Of a stretch of 64,000 nt of DNA, positions 34,603-44,342 are shown one piece after another (position 1 is the stretch's first letter; the number at the start of each line of letters is the position of its first letter). The notes below the pieces were generated by a model that saw nothing but the letters and a program-made list of their open reading frames with translations, was not told where the DNA came from and did no database searches. A program made the translations under genes and the position numbers. This DNA is from Ereboglobus luteus (GTDB taxonomy: Bacteria; Verrucomicrobiota; Verrucomicrobiia; Opitutales; Opitutaceae). The DNA lies in contig NZ_CP023004.1 in NCBI RefSeq assembly GCF_003096195.1, positions 2,336,501 through 2,400,500 on the forward strand, given 5' to 3'.

Positions 34603-35757
34603 TCAGCCGACTTTTTGGGCGATCCATTCGGCGAGCTCGCCGGGTGTCATGGCGCCGACATGCGCGCCGAGTTGCGCGAGCTGGCGCGCGACGTGCTCGT
34701 CGTAACGCGGGCGCGCGTCGGGGTCGAGCGCGGCAAGGCCCAAGAGCGTGGAGCCGCCGCCGATGATGCGGCGCGCCTCGGCGTAAAGGCGCCCGACGGG
34801 CGCGCCCTCGAAGAAATCGGTGACGAGCAGCACGATGGCGCGGCGCGGATTGTCGATGAGCGAATGCGCGTAGTTGAGCGCCTGGCCGATGTCGGTGCCG
34901 CCGCCGAGCTGCACTTTCATGAGCGTCTCGACGGGATCGACGCAGTGCTCCGTGACATCGACGACGGCGGTGTCGAAGAGCACGAGGTGCGTGCGCAGCG
35001 CGCGGAGATTCCAGAAGCAGGCGGCGGTGATCGCGGCGTGGATGACGCTGTCGAGCATGGAGCCGGATTCATCGACGAGGATGACGAGCTGCCAGCGGTC
35101 GGTCTGGCGGCGCACACGCGAGTAGAAGTGCGGCGTTTGGAGGACGAGGCGTTTTTCGTCGGGCCGCCAGTGCTTGAGGTTGCGGCGGAGCGTGGTGCGG
35201 ATGTCGAAATTTTTGGCAACCCTGACGAGCGAGCGGCGGCGGCGGTCGAGCGCGCCGCTGAAGGGCTGGCGCACCTCGGAGGCGAGCTTTTCCATGAGCT
35301 GCGCGACGACGCGGCGCACGAGGTCGCGGGCGAGCGCGAGCACTTGCTCGTTCATGAGGTGCTTGGTGTGGAGCACGGCCTTGAGGAGCGTCTGGCTGGG
35401 CTGCGCGCGGGCGAGCAGGTCGGGGTTGGTGACCATTTCCTGAAGCTGGTAACGCTCCAGCGCGTCGCGCTCGATTCGCTCGATTGTCTTTTGCGGAAAG
35501 AGGCGGTGAACGTGGTTGATCCACTCGGGCACGGTGAGCCGCGATTCGCCGAGATCGCCGGCGGGATGGCCGCCGCGGACGTTGCGCCCGGGGGAGTATT
35601 CGCGGTTGTAGAGGTAGGCGAGCGCGGCATCGCGCTCGGCGTCCTCGCCGGAAAGCCCGCCAAGCGTGGATTCGACGCCGTCGCCAAGCACAAGCCGCCA
35701 GCGCGTCTGGCGCGTGCGGGTTTGTTCATCGGAAGATGGCGGGGAAACATTACTCAT
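34603..35757 (-). CDS. VWA domain protein of a MoxR-associated system
   Basis: A 384-residue protein. The N-terminal ~220 residues are helical and basic. The C-terminal VWA domain has an intact MIDAS: D-E-S-G-S-M at 229-234, the Thr in L-G-G-G-T-D-I-G, and the Asp in L-V-T-D-F-F-E-G. No signal peptide or membrane helix, so it is cytoplasmic. The start overlaps the stop of DUF5682 by 4 bp (ATGA 35754-35757). MoxR ATPases and VWA proteins work as chaperone-like pairs that remodel partner proteins in a metal-dependent way. The physical coupling makes that role likely here. Confidence 0.9.
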   Translation of the reverse strand: MSNVSPPSSDEQTRTRQTRWRLVLGDGVESTLGGLSGEDAERDAALAYLYNREYSPGRNVRGGHPAGDLGESRLTVPEWINHVHRLFPQKTIERIERDALERYQLQEMVTNPDLLARAQPSQTLLKAVLHTKHLMNEQVLALARDLVRRVVAQLMEKLASEVRQPFSGALDRRRRSLVRVAKNFDIRTTLRRNLKHWRPDEKRLVLQTPHFYSRVRRQTDRWQLVILVDESGSMLDSVIHAAITAACFWNLRALRTHLVLFDTAVVDVTEHCVDPVETLMKVQLGGGTDIGQALNYAHSLIDNPRRAIVLLVTDFFEGAPVGRLYAEARRIIGGGSTLLGLAALDPDARPRYDEHVARQLAQLGAHVGAMTPGELAEWIAQKVG

Positions 35758-38090
35758 TTGACGAGGGGAGCGCGGAGGCCGTGGCGGACGAGTTCTTGTT
35801 GGAGGCGGGATTCGAAGGCGAGCGCGCGGGCCGCGGCGGCGGGGGAAACGGCGAGCGCTGGAAGCGGCGCGGCGGCGGTCGCTCCGGTCGCCTCGAGGAG
35901 GCGGCGGGCGAGGTGGTCTTTTTCGCGGGGCGTGAAATAGGTGAAGGCGAGGCGGAGCGCGGGCAGCGCGGCGAGAAACATTTCCGTGTCGTAGGCGAGC
36001 AGGTGGCGGTCAATCGCAAGGAGCAGGTCGGGGTGGCGTTGCGACTCCTCGCGAGCGAGCGCGAAGACGCCTTGCAGGAAATCACCGAGTTCGTCGGGCG
36101 CGGAGGGGATTTGGCCCAGGATATCGGCGAGGCCCGTCTCGCCAAGCGACCAGAGCGCGCCCGCCGCGCCGCCGCGCAGGAGCGGCGGATGCGATGATGT
36201 CGCGCAGAGGCGGCGCAGCGTGGCGACAAGCCCGGCGGTGTCCCACGCGAGCGTTTTGCCGGCGGTGTGGACGGCGGCGAGCAACGCGCGCAGGCCCTTG
36301 ATCGCGGCTTCGTCGGCCGCGGGCGCCTGCGCCTCGAGGAGCCAGATGGCGCGCGCGTGGGACTCGGTGAGCAGCGCGGCGATTTCATCGCGCGTCGCGG
36401 CTGCGGCCATGGCGACGGAATCGTTGTAACGATAAAGATAATACAGGTGGCCGAGCGCGCGCGCCACGCTCACGAAGGAGGCGTCGGCGCGAAGCAGCTC
36501 GATCACACGCGCGCGCAGTCGCGCAAAACCGTCGTGCCAGCCGGCGAGCGCGGCGTTTTCGACAAGGCGCGCGCCGGCGGCGTCCGGAAGCGCGGCGCCG
36601 TAGAGCGAGCGCTCGATGCACGCGGCGTCGAAGTCGGGCGTCCAGCGAAGCGCCCACGTTTCCCATAGACGCGAGAGGTCGTCGCGCCCGGTGAAGTCGG
36701 TGCCGTCCGTGCGCGAGAAGCCGGGGATTTCGAGGATGCGCAGGCGGTGCAGCGTGTGCGAGCGGGCGATGTCGCCGGGTTTGTCGAGCGCGAGTTCGAG
36801 GCGGCGCTCCTGGGAGGGCGGCTCGATGTCGTGCGCGCGGAGCGCCGCGGCGATGTCGGCGACGAGCGGCGGGAGCGGCGTGCCGGGCGCGAGGCGTCCG
36901 CGCGCGTCGCCGCGAAACACGGCGTGCAGCGCGTCGAGAAACGGATGCCGCGCCGCGCCGGAGCCGCGCGCCGCCGTGGCGATTTCCTCTTTCACAAGCG
37001 CGCCCGTGAGCGCGTCAACGAGGTCCGTGCGCCAGACGATTGCGTGGCCGCGCAGCGTGGCGAGCGCGGCGGCGGTGGTCTCGACCGCGACGAGGTCGGC
37101 GGTGCTCGCGGTTTGCCCGCGCGCGCGGAGCGACTGCGCTGCGGCGGCGAGGAGCGCGGCGTGCGTGCCCGGCGAATGATCCAGCCAGACGCGGTGATAG
37201 AAGCCGGGATTAACGAGTCCGGCCTCATAGCCGGTGAGCGAATCGAGGCGCTCGTAGGAATACGGCGTGAGCGCGATGCCGTGACCGCCGGCGGGCGGGC
37301 GCGGTTGACATTCAGGCGCGATGACACCGTCGGGCGGGCTGGCGGTGTTTTCATTGTATTCGTTTTCCGAATACAGGCCGTCGAAGAGCGCGGAGCTGTG
37401 GAAGCCGCCGGTGACGACGAGCACGGGGCCGAGCGGATGTCGCGCGAGCGCGGCGCGGATGCGCGAGAGCATGAACGCCTCGCGCGCGAGGTCGGCGGCG
37501 CTCGCGCCGCCGTCGGCGAGGCGGGCGTTGCGGCAGAACGCGTGGCAGCGGCGCAAAAACTCGTCTGGCGAAAGCGCGGGGTCGATTTCGAAGAGCGTGT
37601 CCCAAAGCGTGTCCCAGTCGTCCACGCCGAGGCGGCGGCAGAGTTGCGCGGTGTAAGAGGAGCGGCCAAGCGCGCCGTCGGCGTAACGGTTGGCGGCGCG
37701 GTCGAGCGCGGCGGTTTCGCTCCACGGCAGGTCGATGAACTCGGCGGGGATTTCGAGCGCGGCGGCGGCGCGGAGCGCAACCCACTCGGGGGAGAATTCA
37801 CAGAACGGATAAAACGCGCCACGCCGGTTTTGCCCGGCGTCGGTGAAGTAGCTGTAGATCGCGATCGGCAGCGTGTGCGGCGCGAGCAGTTCGCCCAGGC
37901 GCGGATTAAAATCGGACGGGCCCTCGATGAGAACGGCGGCGGGACGGAGCCGGCGAACGAGTTCACCGACAAAGCGCGCGCACGCGGGGCTGTGATGGCG
38001 CACCGGAAAAAACACAACCGGCCCGTCGCACGACCAGAGTCGCGGATCGGCGTCGGCTTTCAAAAAAACTTCTGCGCGCGCTTCGCTCAC
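35754..38090 (-). CDS. DUF5682 protein (EreA/ChaN-like)
   Basis: A 778-residue protein starting with GTG at 38088-38090, which overlaps the MoxR stop (GTGA). The N-terminal region [13 protein letters not shown] and V-L-I-E-G-P-S-D-F is the signature of DUF5682. Its His/Glu arrangement resembles the erythromycin-esterase/ChaN hydrolase superfamily. Later conserved blocks are [12 protein letters not shown] and [18 protein letters not shown]. The C-terminal half is helical. It is the expected third partner of the MoxR-VWA pair. An enzymatic effector function is a plausible reading, not shown. Confidence 0.87.
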   Translation of the reverse strand: MSEARAEVFLKADADPRLWSCDGPVVFFPVRHHSPACARFVGELVRRLRPAAVLIEGPSDFNPRLGELLAPHTLPIAIYSYFTDAGQNRRGAFYPFCEFSPEWVALRAAAALEIPAEFIDLPWSETAALDRAANRYADGALGRSSYTAQLCRRLGVDDWDTLWDTLFEIDPALSPDEFLRRCHAFCRNARLADGGASAADLAREAFMLSRIRAALARHPLGPVLVVTGGFHSSALFDGLYSENEYNENTASPPDGVIAPECQPRPPAGGHGIALTPYSYERLDSLTGYEAGLVNPGFYHRVWLDHSPGTHAALLAAAAQSLRARGQTASTADLVAVETTAAALATLRGHAIVWRTDLVDALTGALVKEEIATAARGSGAARHPFLDALHAVFRGDARGRLAPGTPLPPLVADIAAALRAHDIEPPSQERRLELALDKPGDIARSHTLHRLRILEIPGFSRTDGTDFTGRDDLSRLWETWALRWTPDFDAACIERSLYGAALPDAAGARLVENAALAGWHDGFARLRARVIELLRADASFVSVARALGHLYYLYRYNDSVAMAAAATRDEIAALLTESHARAIWLLEAQAPAADEAAIKGLRALLAAVHTAGKTLAWDTAGLVATLRRLCATSSHPPLLRGGAAGALWSLGETGLADILGQIPSAPDELGDFLQGVFALAREESQRHPDLLLAIDRHLLAYDTEMFLAALPALRLAFTYFTPREKDHLARRLLEATGATAAAPLPALAVSPAAAARALAFESRLQQELVRHGLRAPLVK

Positions 38091-39241
38091 TTTTCGGCGG
38101 CGGGTTGGGGCAGGTATTTTATGCCGTCGTAAAACTCGGGCCAGCGGCCTTTTTTGCGGGGTTTCACGACGTGGTGAAAATAATGTTGCAGGCGCTTGAT
38201 GTCGTCGGGGCTGTCCTTGAGCGCGGAGCCGAGCAGGCTTTGCACGAGGTGCGCGGCGGAGATTTTTCCGCCGTCATAATAATAGGCGTGCAGGCCGGCG
38301 GCGTAGGCCACGGAGACCGCCTCGGCGGTGCTCATCACGGTGCCGAGCGGTTCGAGCGCCTTGCCCTCGGATGCGGTTTTGCCGGTGCGCAATTCGTGGA
38401 ACGTGGTGAGGAGCACCTCGGTGAGGTCGGCGGGGAGCGCGAGGGGAATGCCGGCGCGGGAGAGGAGGCGCGACGACTCGCGGCTCACAAGCGCCATCTC
38501 GTCGGCGAGGTTCGCGATGGGCGAGACGGTTTCGAAATTGAGGCGGCGCTTGAGCGCGGCGCTCATTTCGTTGACGCCGCGGTCGCGGGTGTTGGCGGTG
38601 GCGATGATGTTGAAACCGACCTGGGCGTAGAGCGTGCGGCCGTCGTCCTCGCGCTCGGGAATCGCCATGACGCGGTCGGAGAGGATGGTGAGGAGCGTGT
38701 CCTGGATTTCGAGCGGGCAGCGCGTGATTTCCTCGAAGCGCACGAGCTTGCCGTCGCGCATGCCGCGGTGCAGCGGCGCGGGGACGAGCGCGCGGCCGGT
38801 CGGGCCCTCGGCGAGCAGGAGCGCGTAGTTCCACGAGTATTTTATCGCGTCCTCGGTGGTGCCGGCGCTGCCCTGGATGATGAGCGTGGAGTCGCCGCTG
38901 ATGGCGGCGGCGAGCAGTTCGCTGAGCCAGCTTTTCGCGGTGCCGGGCTCGCCGACAAGCATGAGGCCGCGGTTGGTGGCGAGCGCGACAATGCAACGTT
39001 CGAGAAAACTTTGCGCGCCGACGAATTTCGGCGCGCCGGGCGAGTCGGGCGCGGCGCCGGGTTCGCCCATGATAAAACGAAGCACGGAGCGCGGGGTAAG
39101 CCGCCAGCCGCCGGGGCGCGGGAGATTTTTATCGGCCTCGGCAAGGCGCGCCAGTTCGTCGGCGTAAAGGATCTCGGCGGCCGGACGCTGAAGCGCGGCG
39201 TTCTTGGATGCGGATGCGGGGGATACGGGCTTGGCGGACAT
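38087..39241 (-). CDS. MoxR-type AAA+ ATPase
   Basis: From the ATG at 39239-39241 ([20 protein letters not shown]) the protein has 384 residues. Walker A is G-E-P-G-T-A-K-S at 97-104. Walker B is L-V-R-F-E-E-I-T-R. Sensor 1 is [12 protein letters not shown], and R-R-L-N-F-E-T-V follows. These are the MoxR/AAA_5 motifs. It opens the minus-strand cassette and its stop overlaps the DUF5682 start. Such ATPases remodel or activate clients presented by the VWA partner. No palindrome or clear promoter could be assigned upstream, where 123 bp separate it from the MBL stub. Confidence 0.9.
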   Translation of the reverse strand: MSAKPVSPASASKNAALQRPAAEILYADELARLAEADKNLPRPGGWRLTPRSVLRFIMGEPGAAPDSPGAPKFVGAQSFLERCIVALATNRGLMLVGEPGTAKSWLSELLAAAISGDSTLIIQGSAGTTEDAIKYSWNYALLLAEGPTGRALVPAPLHRGMRDGKLVRFEEITRCPLEIQDTLLTILSDRVMAIPEREDDGRTLYAQVGFNIIATANTRDRGVNEMSAALKRRLNFETVSPIANLADEMALVSRESSRLLSRAGIPLALPADLTEVLLTTFHELRTGKTASEGKALEPLGTVMSTAEAVSVAYAAGLHAYYYDGGKISAAHLVQSLLGSALKDSPDDIKRLQHYFHHVVKPRKKGRWPEFYDGIKYLPQPAAEK

Positions 39242-39364
39242 GAAAAAAGGATGTGCCGATGCGTCCGCGCGGGACAAGCACATCCTTTGTTTGCGAAAAG
39301 CGGCGGGGTGACGCGGCTGACGAGCGGCCCGCGGGAAGTATCACAAGCGTGTGACGGCGCGGCG

Positions 39365-39604
39365 CTACGCAGCGCCGCGGCGGATGTCGGCGGCGTTCAC
39401 ACAGTGGTCGAAATGCGCGTGCGTGAGTTGAATCGCGCAAAGGTCGCCGGGCCGAATGCCGAGTTTGCCGAAGAGCGCGGAAAGTTTTCGCGGGGTGCAG
39501 CCGGGACAGGCGTCGATGAGAATTGCGCGTGTATCGGCACCGTGGGTTTCCGTAATGAGATGAGAGAATCCAAATGCGCCGCGGATGGGCTGGATTTGGA
39601 TCAT
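39365..39604 (-). pseudogene. Truncated metallo-beta-lactamase-fold hydrolase
   Basis: A 79-residue frame begins MIQIQPIRGAFGFSHLITET and includes the first MBL metal motif T-H-A-H-F-D-H, then stops 12 codons later. A functional MBL-fold enzyme needs more than 200 residues. No continuation is seen in the other frames before the MoxR start at 39241. It is therefore a 3'-truncated remnant beside the MoxR cassette, perhaps cut off when the cassette was inserted. Confidence 0.6.
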
Positions 39605-39665
39605 GTGAGTTCGTTGTTTTTATCTTTCGCGCAACGGCGCGGTGATTCGAAACGGAATACGTTTC

Positions 39666-42120
39666 TCACTCCGTTTCCCACAGCACGCAGCTCAGCGGGG
39701 GAGGAAGAGGTTTTCGGCGGGCGCGCGGTAGGGGTGCGCGGGGTCGCCGGGGGAGTAGAAACGGTCGTGGTCGGCAAGTTGGCGCCATTTTAGTTTCACG
39801 ACTTCGGGGGGAGTTTGATCGTTACGTCGTTTTCGGTGGCGTTGATCGCGAAGAGGAGGCGGTGCGGGCCCATTTCGCAGTCGGCGTTGTAGAGCGTGGC
39901 GGCGGCGGTGGAGTTTTCAGCGAAGAAGAATCGGAAGAACTCGTCGCGCGGGCGGGTGTAGTGGCGGAGAATCGCGCCGCGCGGGGAGCGACGGAATGCA
40001 ATCCATTCGGCGAAACAGGCGTGCGTGCTGGGGAAGCGCAGGATGCGGGTGTAGTCGAGCGCGTTGAGGTCGCCGCGCAGATAGGTGTTGTTCACGCCTT
40101 GCTTGGAGCGGAGAAAATCCTGCCCGGCGGAAAACATCGGGATGCCGAGCGACATGCAGAGGACGGAGGCCATGAGGCGGGTGCGGCGGCGGTCCTTGTA
40201 GGTGGGGATGTTGCCGTTGTGGCCGGCGTTTTCCGTGATGACGTCGAGCCAGCAGCGGTCGTCGTGCGACTCGGAGTAGTTGACGGTTTGCGCCGGAAAC
40301 TTGGCGAAGTGCCACGGGGAGCCCTTGAGGTTGTATTCGTAGGATTCCTGACTGGAGCCGCCGCGGACGTATTCGCGAATGAAATTGCGGTAGCCGTCGT
40401 TCCATGAGGCCCAGCCGGTGTCGCGGAGGGCGCCGGCGATGTGGCCTTTGAAGCTCCAGGGTTCGGCGATGAGGATGATGTCGGGTTTTGTTTTCTTGAG
40501 GGCGCGCTCGATTTCCTTGAGCGCGTCGATGCCGAGGAGCTCGGCGAGGTCGAGGCGGAAACCGTCAACGCCGAAGGTTTCGACGAGGTGCACGAGGCTG
40601 TCGATGATGAGGCGGCGCGCCATGGCGGAATCGGCATTGATGTCGTTTCCGCAGCCGGACCAGTTGGAGAGCGAGCCGTCGGCGTTGGTGTAGAAATAGG
40701 CGAGCTGGTCGATGTGGAGCAGGTGGGCGGGTTCGCCGACGTGGTTGTAAACGACATCGAGGATGACGGCCATGCCACGACGGTGGAACGCGGCGACGAG
40801 CTGCTGGAGGTCGTGGATGCCCGAGGCGCGGGCGGGGTCGGTCGAGTAACTACTTTCGGGCGCGAAGTAGTTGTTGGTCATGTAGCCCCAATGGTAGTCG
40901 CCGGGGGCGATGTTGTCGAATTCCTGGACGGGTTGGAGCTCGACGGCGTTGACGCCGAGGCGGTGCAGGTAGAAGTCGGGATGCTCGACCCATTTGGCGA
41001 GGCCGGCGAAGGTGAGGCGTTCATCGGGCGCGAGGTCGATGGGGGCGCGGGCTATGAGATCGCGGACATGCGCCTCGCAGATGACGAGGTCCTGCCATGC
41101 GGGCGTTTGGAAGCGCGCGTGGTCGTGATGGCGCCGATGGGTGAGCCGCGCGCGGTCGATGATGATGCCCGGGCCGTCGCGATCAACGGCGGCGAGGGCG
41201 TAGGGATCGAGGATGCGTTGCGCGGGGTTGAAGCGGGTGAACTCGTTTTGCGCGCCGTCGATGTGATACCAATAATACCAGCCGTGAAGATTTTGGGAGA
41301 GGGTGATTTCCCACGTGTGATCGGGGTTGCGCTGGAGGGGGTAGCGGTGGGGCGCGTCGGTGCGGCCGAGGTCGTCGATCACGCAAAGCTCGACGCTGCC
41401 CGCGCGCGGCGCGTAGATGCGAAAGAGGGTTTCGTCCTTGCCGGGGATGGCGCCGAGCGGCGCGTCGGTGCGGTGTTCCGTGAAAAAGGTGGTGGGGCGG
41501 AGCGTGGCCTGCGGGTCGTTGTTCCAATGGGCGCGGTTGTTGGCTGCGAGGTCGAGCGGCGTGTCGAGTGTGAATTGATAGACGTGGAGGCCGGTGCGGG
41601 TGGGGTCGATCTGGCGGTTGAGGTTGCCGGTGTCGTCGCGGACTGCGTTGAACGCGGACTGGGGAACTTCGAGCCACTGATGCTGCCCGGTGACGAATTT
41701 GAAGCGTTTGGGCGGCTGCGCCATGAAGTCGGCCGCGGGGCCGCTCCATGTGAGAAGCTCCGTGCCGTCGTGGTTCGCGAGGTGGAGTTCCCATTCGGGA
41801 TTGCCGACGGCTTTCTGCCACTCGTTGTGGTCGCCGGCGAGATAGACTCGGGGGAGCGGCTGCCTGAGTTCGGCGGGGAGGCTTTCGGGCCAGATGCAGA
41901 AATGAATCTCGTTGGTTTTGTGGTCGATGTAGTAGGCGGTGTGCCGCGCAAATTGGAGCGAGGGAACGGGGGTGATGGAGGTGAACGCGGGGGCGTCCGG
42001 GCCGAGGGAAAGCGGGGGCGGGGTGCGTCCGCGCCAGTCGGCGGCGAGCTCGATGTGGCCGCGATTCGGCGCTTCGAACCAGGCTTGCGTGATCTTTTTT
42101 TCGCGTGTGCGTATGGGCAT
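39666..42120 (-). CDS. GH13 debranching-type enzyme, frameshifted twice near its 3' end
   Basis: The ATG at 42118-42120 starts MPIRTREKKITQAWFEAPNR. The uninterrupted frame runs to 39796 (774 residues). N-terminal beta modules including a CBM48-like part (F-R-I-Y-A-P-R-A-G-S-V-E-L-C-V, then W-Y-Y-W-Y-H-I-D-G) precede the barrel. The nucleophile is Asp524 (F-R-L-D-L-A-E-L), the acid/base Glu553 (L-I-A-E-P-W), and His619/Asp620 (S-E-S-H-D-D). The layout is that of isoamylase/pullulanase/GlgX-like alpha-1,6-glucosidases. One extra C in the C6 run at 39806-39811 and one in the C5 run at 39697-39701 extend it to an 818-residue protein ending L-P-P-L-S-C-V-L-W-E-T-E. No signal peptide, so glycogen or imported alpha-glucan is the likely substrate. 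Confidence 0.82.
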
Positions 42121-42272
42121 GGAAAAGTTTTCTATGAGTGGAAGAACAATCGCGGAAGCGCGGAAGTGCGAAAACGCGGAAAAATCAATGGGACACAGAA
42201 ACACGGAACCGCCCCCGGTTCAAGAGGCGTGTGCAAAAGCCGGGGCGGAGTTGCGCGGCGCGATCTTGCGCG

Positions 42273-43223
42273 CTACGCCGGCATGTCGCTGCTGGGGACG
42301 GGGACTTTGCGCACGCGTTCGCGGTAGATGAGATACAGGCCCGAACCCATTACGATGGACGCGCCGACGAATGTCCACACGTCGGGGCGCTCGCCGAGAA
42401 AGAGCATGGCGAGTCCCATCGCGAAGACGAGCTGCGCGTAGAAGAAGGGCGCGAGCACCGTCGCCGTGGCGCGTTGATGCGCGAGGATGAGCAGCCAGTG
42501 CCCGAGCGCGCCGAACACACCCGTCAGCAGCAAGCCCAGCCATGTGCCGATTGTCGGCGGCGTTTTCCATGCGAAGGGGATGATGGGGAGCATGACGATC
42601 GTGCCGCAAAGCCCCGTGTAAAATATGGTGGTTTTCGGCGAGTCGTGCGCGGCGAGCATGCGCGTGGCGACGGCATACAGGGCGTTGGTGATCGCGGCCA
42701 AAACCGCGAGCGCGATGGCGGGATGCACGCCATGGATTCCGGGGCGCGTGATCACGATCACGCCCGCGAATCCGACGAGCACGGCCACCACGCGGCGCGG
42801 TCCCATTTTTTCTCCGAGCAACGGCCATGCGATGACGGCGACGATAAGCGGCGAGGAAAACGTGACCGAGGTCACCTCGGTGAGCGGAATGTATTGCAGC
42901 GCGGTGAACGAGCACACGGTCGTGAGCACGATGCCGAGCGAGCGCAGAATTTGCAGCCCGGGGCGCTTGGCTTTCAGCATGGAAGTGCCGGGCGAAGGGC
43001 GCAGTAGAACGAGCGTGATCAAAAAACTGCCGACATAACGGATCGCGGCGATTTGCAGCGACGGCAGTGACGCGCTCAGCCATTTGACCGTGGTGTCCAT
43101 GCACGCGAAACATGCCACCGCCGCGACAAGCAGGGCGATGCCTGCGAGCGTGGTGTTGGCACCGCCGCCCGCATCGGATGCGGAGCGTTGGGCGGCGATA
43201 TTGCGGTCAGGATTTTTAGACAT
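42273..43223 (-). CDS. EamA/DMT-family transporter
   Basis: A 316-residue protein with about ten hydrophobic helices in two EamA repeats (~25-160 and ~170-305). The second repeat includes F-G-A-L-G-H-W-L-L-I-L-A-H-Q-R-A and L-F-L-G-E-R-P-D-V-W-T-F. It is a drug/metabolite-superfamily exporter in the inner membrane. The substrate is unpredictable. It is on the minus strand downstream of miaA after a 169-bp gap holding two strong hairpins, which suggests separate transcription. Confidence 0.88.
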   Translation of the reverse strand: MSKNPDRNIAAQRSASDAGGGANTTLAGIALLVAAVACFACMDTTVKWLSASLPSLQIAAIRYVGSFLITLVLLRPSPGTSMLKAKRPGLQILRSLGIVLTTVCSFTALQYIPLTEVTSVTFSSPLIVAVIAWPLLGEKMGPRRVVAVLVGFAGVIVITRPGIHGVHPAIALAVLAAITNALYAVATRMLAAHDSPKTTIFYTGLCGTIVMLPIIPFAWKTPPTIGTWLGLLLTGVFGALGHWLLILAHQRATATVLAPFFYAQLVFAMGLAMLFLGERPDVWTFVGASIVMGSGLYLIYRERVRKVPVPSSDMPA

Positions 43224-43337
43224 GAAAAAGCGCCACTATGCGCACGGATGCCGGAAGTCGTCAATGGCGGCGCGGCGGCGTCTCGTTGCCGGACGCGACG
43301 CAGTCGGGGCCTTTGAGTTGTTCGGTAATCTTTTTTG

Positions 43338-43377
43338 CGAGGTGCGTTGCACCTCGTCCGGCGGCGGGACGCCGCCG
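43338..43377. repeat. Two adjacent perfect hairpins (REP-like)
   Basis: CGAGGTGC-GTT-GCACCTCG (43338-43356) is followed two bases later by CGGCGGCG-GGA-CGCCGCCG (43359-43377). Both have perfect 8-bp stems and 3-base loops. They lie between miaA and the EamA gene, both minus strand. The pair may be a terminator for miaA or a REP-type dispersed palindrome. No T-run follows. Confidence 0.6.
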
Positions 43378-43392
43378 CTCCTTGCGCGCGCG

Positions 43393-44319
43393 TCACGCCG
43401 CGAAGATTGTCCCGATTGTGGCGCTGTCCGCGTCGATGAGTTTGTGCGCGGGCAGTTGCGTGCGAAACCAAGTGCGTTGTTTTTTGACAAGGCCTCGGGT
43501 GTTTTTTGTGATTTCAGCGGCGAGGGATTCGGGCGGGAGTTTGCCGTCGAGCATGGCGAGGGTTTCGCGATAGCCGATGGCCCCGGAACCGCTGGTGTTT
43601 TTCTCAAAGCCAAGCGCGCGCAGACGGCGAACCTCGTCAACCAGTCCGGCGGCGAGCATCGCGTCAACACGGATGGCGATGCGTTTTTCCAAGTCGTCGC
43701 GCTCGCGGTCGAGCACGGCAATGCGCGTTTTCCAGCCGGCGAAAGGGAGGGGGCGGCGCGCGAAGTCGGCGGCGAGTTCGGCGAGCGTGAGGCCCGATGC
43801 GCGGCAGCGCTCGAGCGCGCGGGTGACGCGGCGCGGATTGGCGGTGTCGAGCGCGCCGAGCCCTTCGGGGTTGAGCGCGCGGAGCCGCGCGACAAGCGCG
43901 GGCAGGCCTTCCGCGGCGAGTTGTCCGGCGATTTCGGAGCGGAGCGCGGGCGGCACGGCGATGTCATCAATGACGGGCGCGAAAAACGCCTTCAGGTAAA
44001 AACCGCTGCCGCCGGTGACGAGGATTTGTTTGCCGCGCGAGGCGATGTCGTCAACGGCGGCGCGCGCAAGGGCGATGTAGCGGGCGATGTCCATTTGCCG
44101 GGCGCAGTCGCACACGTCGACCAGGTGGTGCGGCACGCGGGCGAGTTCGGCGGGCGCGGGTTTTGCGGTGCCAATGTCCATGCCGCGATAAAAGAGGAGC
44201 GAGTCGCACGAGACGATCTCCGCGTTGTTCGCCCCGGCCCAGCGAAGCGCGAGCTCGGTTTTGCCAACGGCGGTCGGGCCGGTGAGCACGTGTAGAATTT
44301 TTTCGTTGGGCAGGGACAT
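43393..44319 (-). CDS. miaA: tRNA dimethylallyltransferase
   Basis: From the ATG at 44317-44319 (MSLPNEKILHVLTGPTAVGK) the protein has 308 residues, the usual MiaA length. Motifs are P-loop G-P-T-A-V-G-K-T, S-C-D-S-L-L-F-Y-R-G-M-D-I-G-T-A-K-P, the T-G-G-S-G-F-Y-L-K-A loop, and A-I-G-Y-R-E near the end. It adds dimethylallyl to N6 of A37 in tRNAs that read U-starting codons. The position normally Q in D-S-x-Q-x-Y is L-F here, a small departure. It is divergent from the lipoprotein gene at 44343 with only ~23 bp between starts, so promoters must overlap the coding ends. Confidence 0.95.
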   Translation of the reverse strand: MSLPNEKILHVLTGPTAVGKTELALRWAGANNAEIVSCDSLLFYRGMDIGTAKPAPAELARVPHHLVDVCDCARQMDIARYIALARAAVDDIASRGKQILVTGGSGFYLKAFFAPVIDDIAVPPALRSEIAGQLAAEGLPALVARLRALNPEGLGALDTANPRRVTRALERCRASGLTLAELAADFARRPLPFAGWKTRIAVLDRERDDLEKRIAIRVDAMLAAGLVDEVRRLRALGFEKNTSGSGAIGYRETLAMLDGKLPPESLAAEITKNTRGLVKKQRTWFRTQLPAHKLIDADSATIGTIFAA

Positions 44320-44342
44320 GCGATTCGTCCAACATGCAAACC

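Noticed and set aside
32854-35940. Thousand-codon plus-strand open frame across the SWIM and VWA genes
   Set aside because: It is Gly/Arg/Glu-rich with no domain and crosses two well-supported minus-strand genes.
42152-42181. Three GCGGAA units before the GH13 start
   Set aside because: Only three short, unevenly spaced copies. Insufficient for a repeat array or CRISPR.
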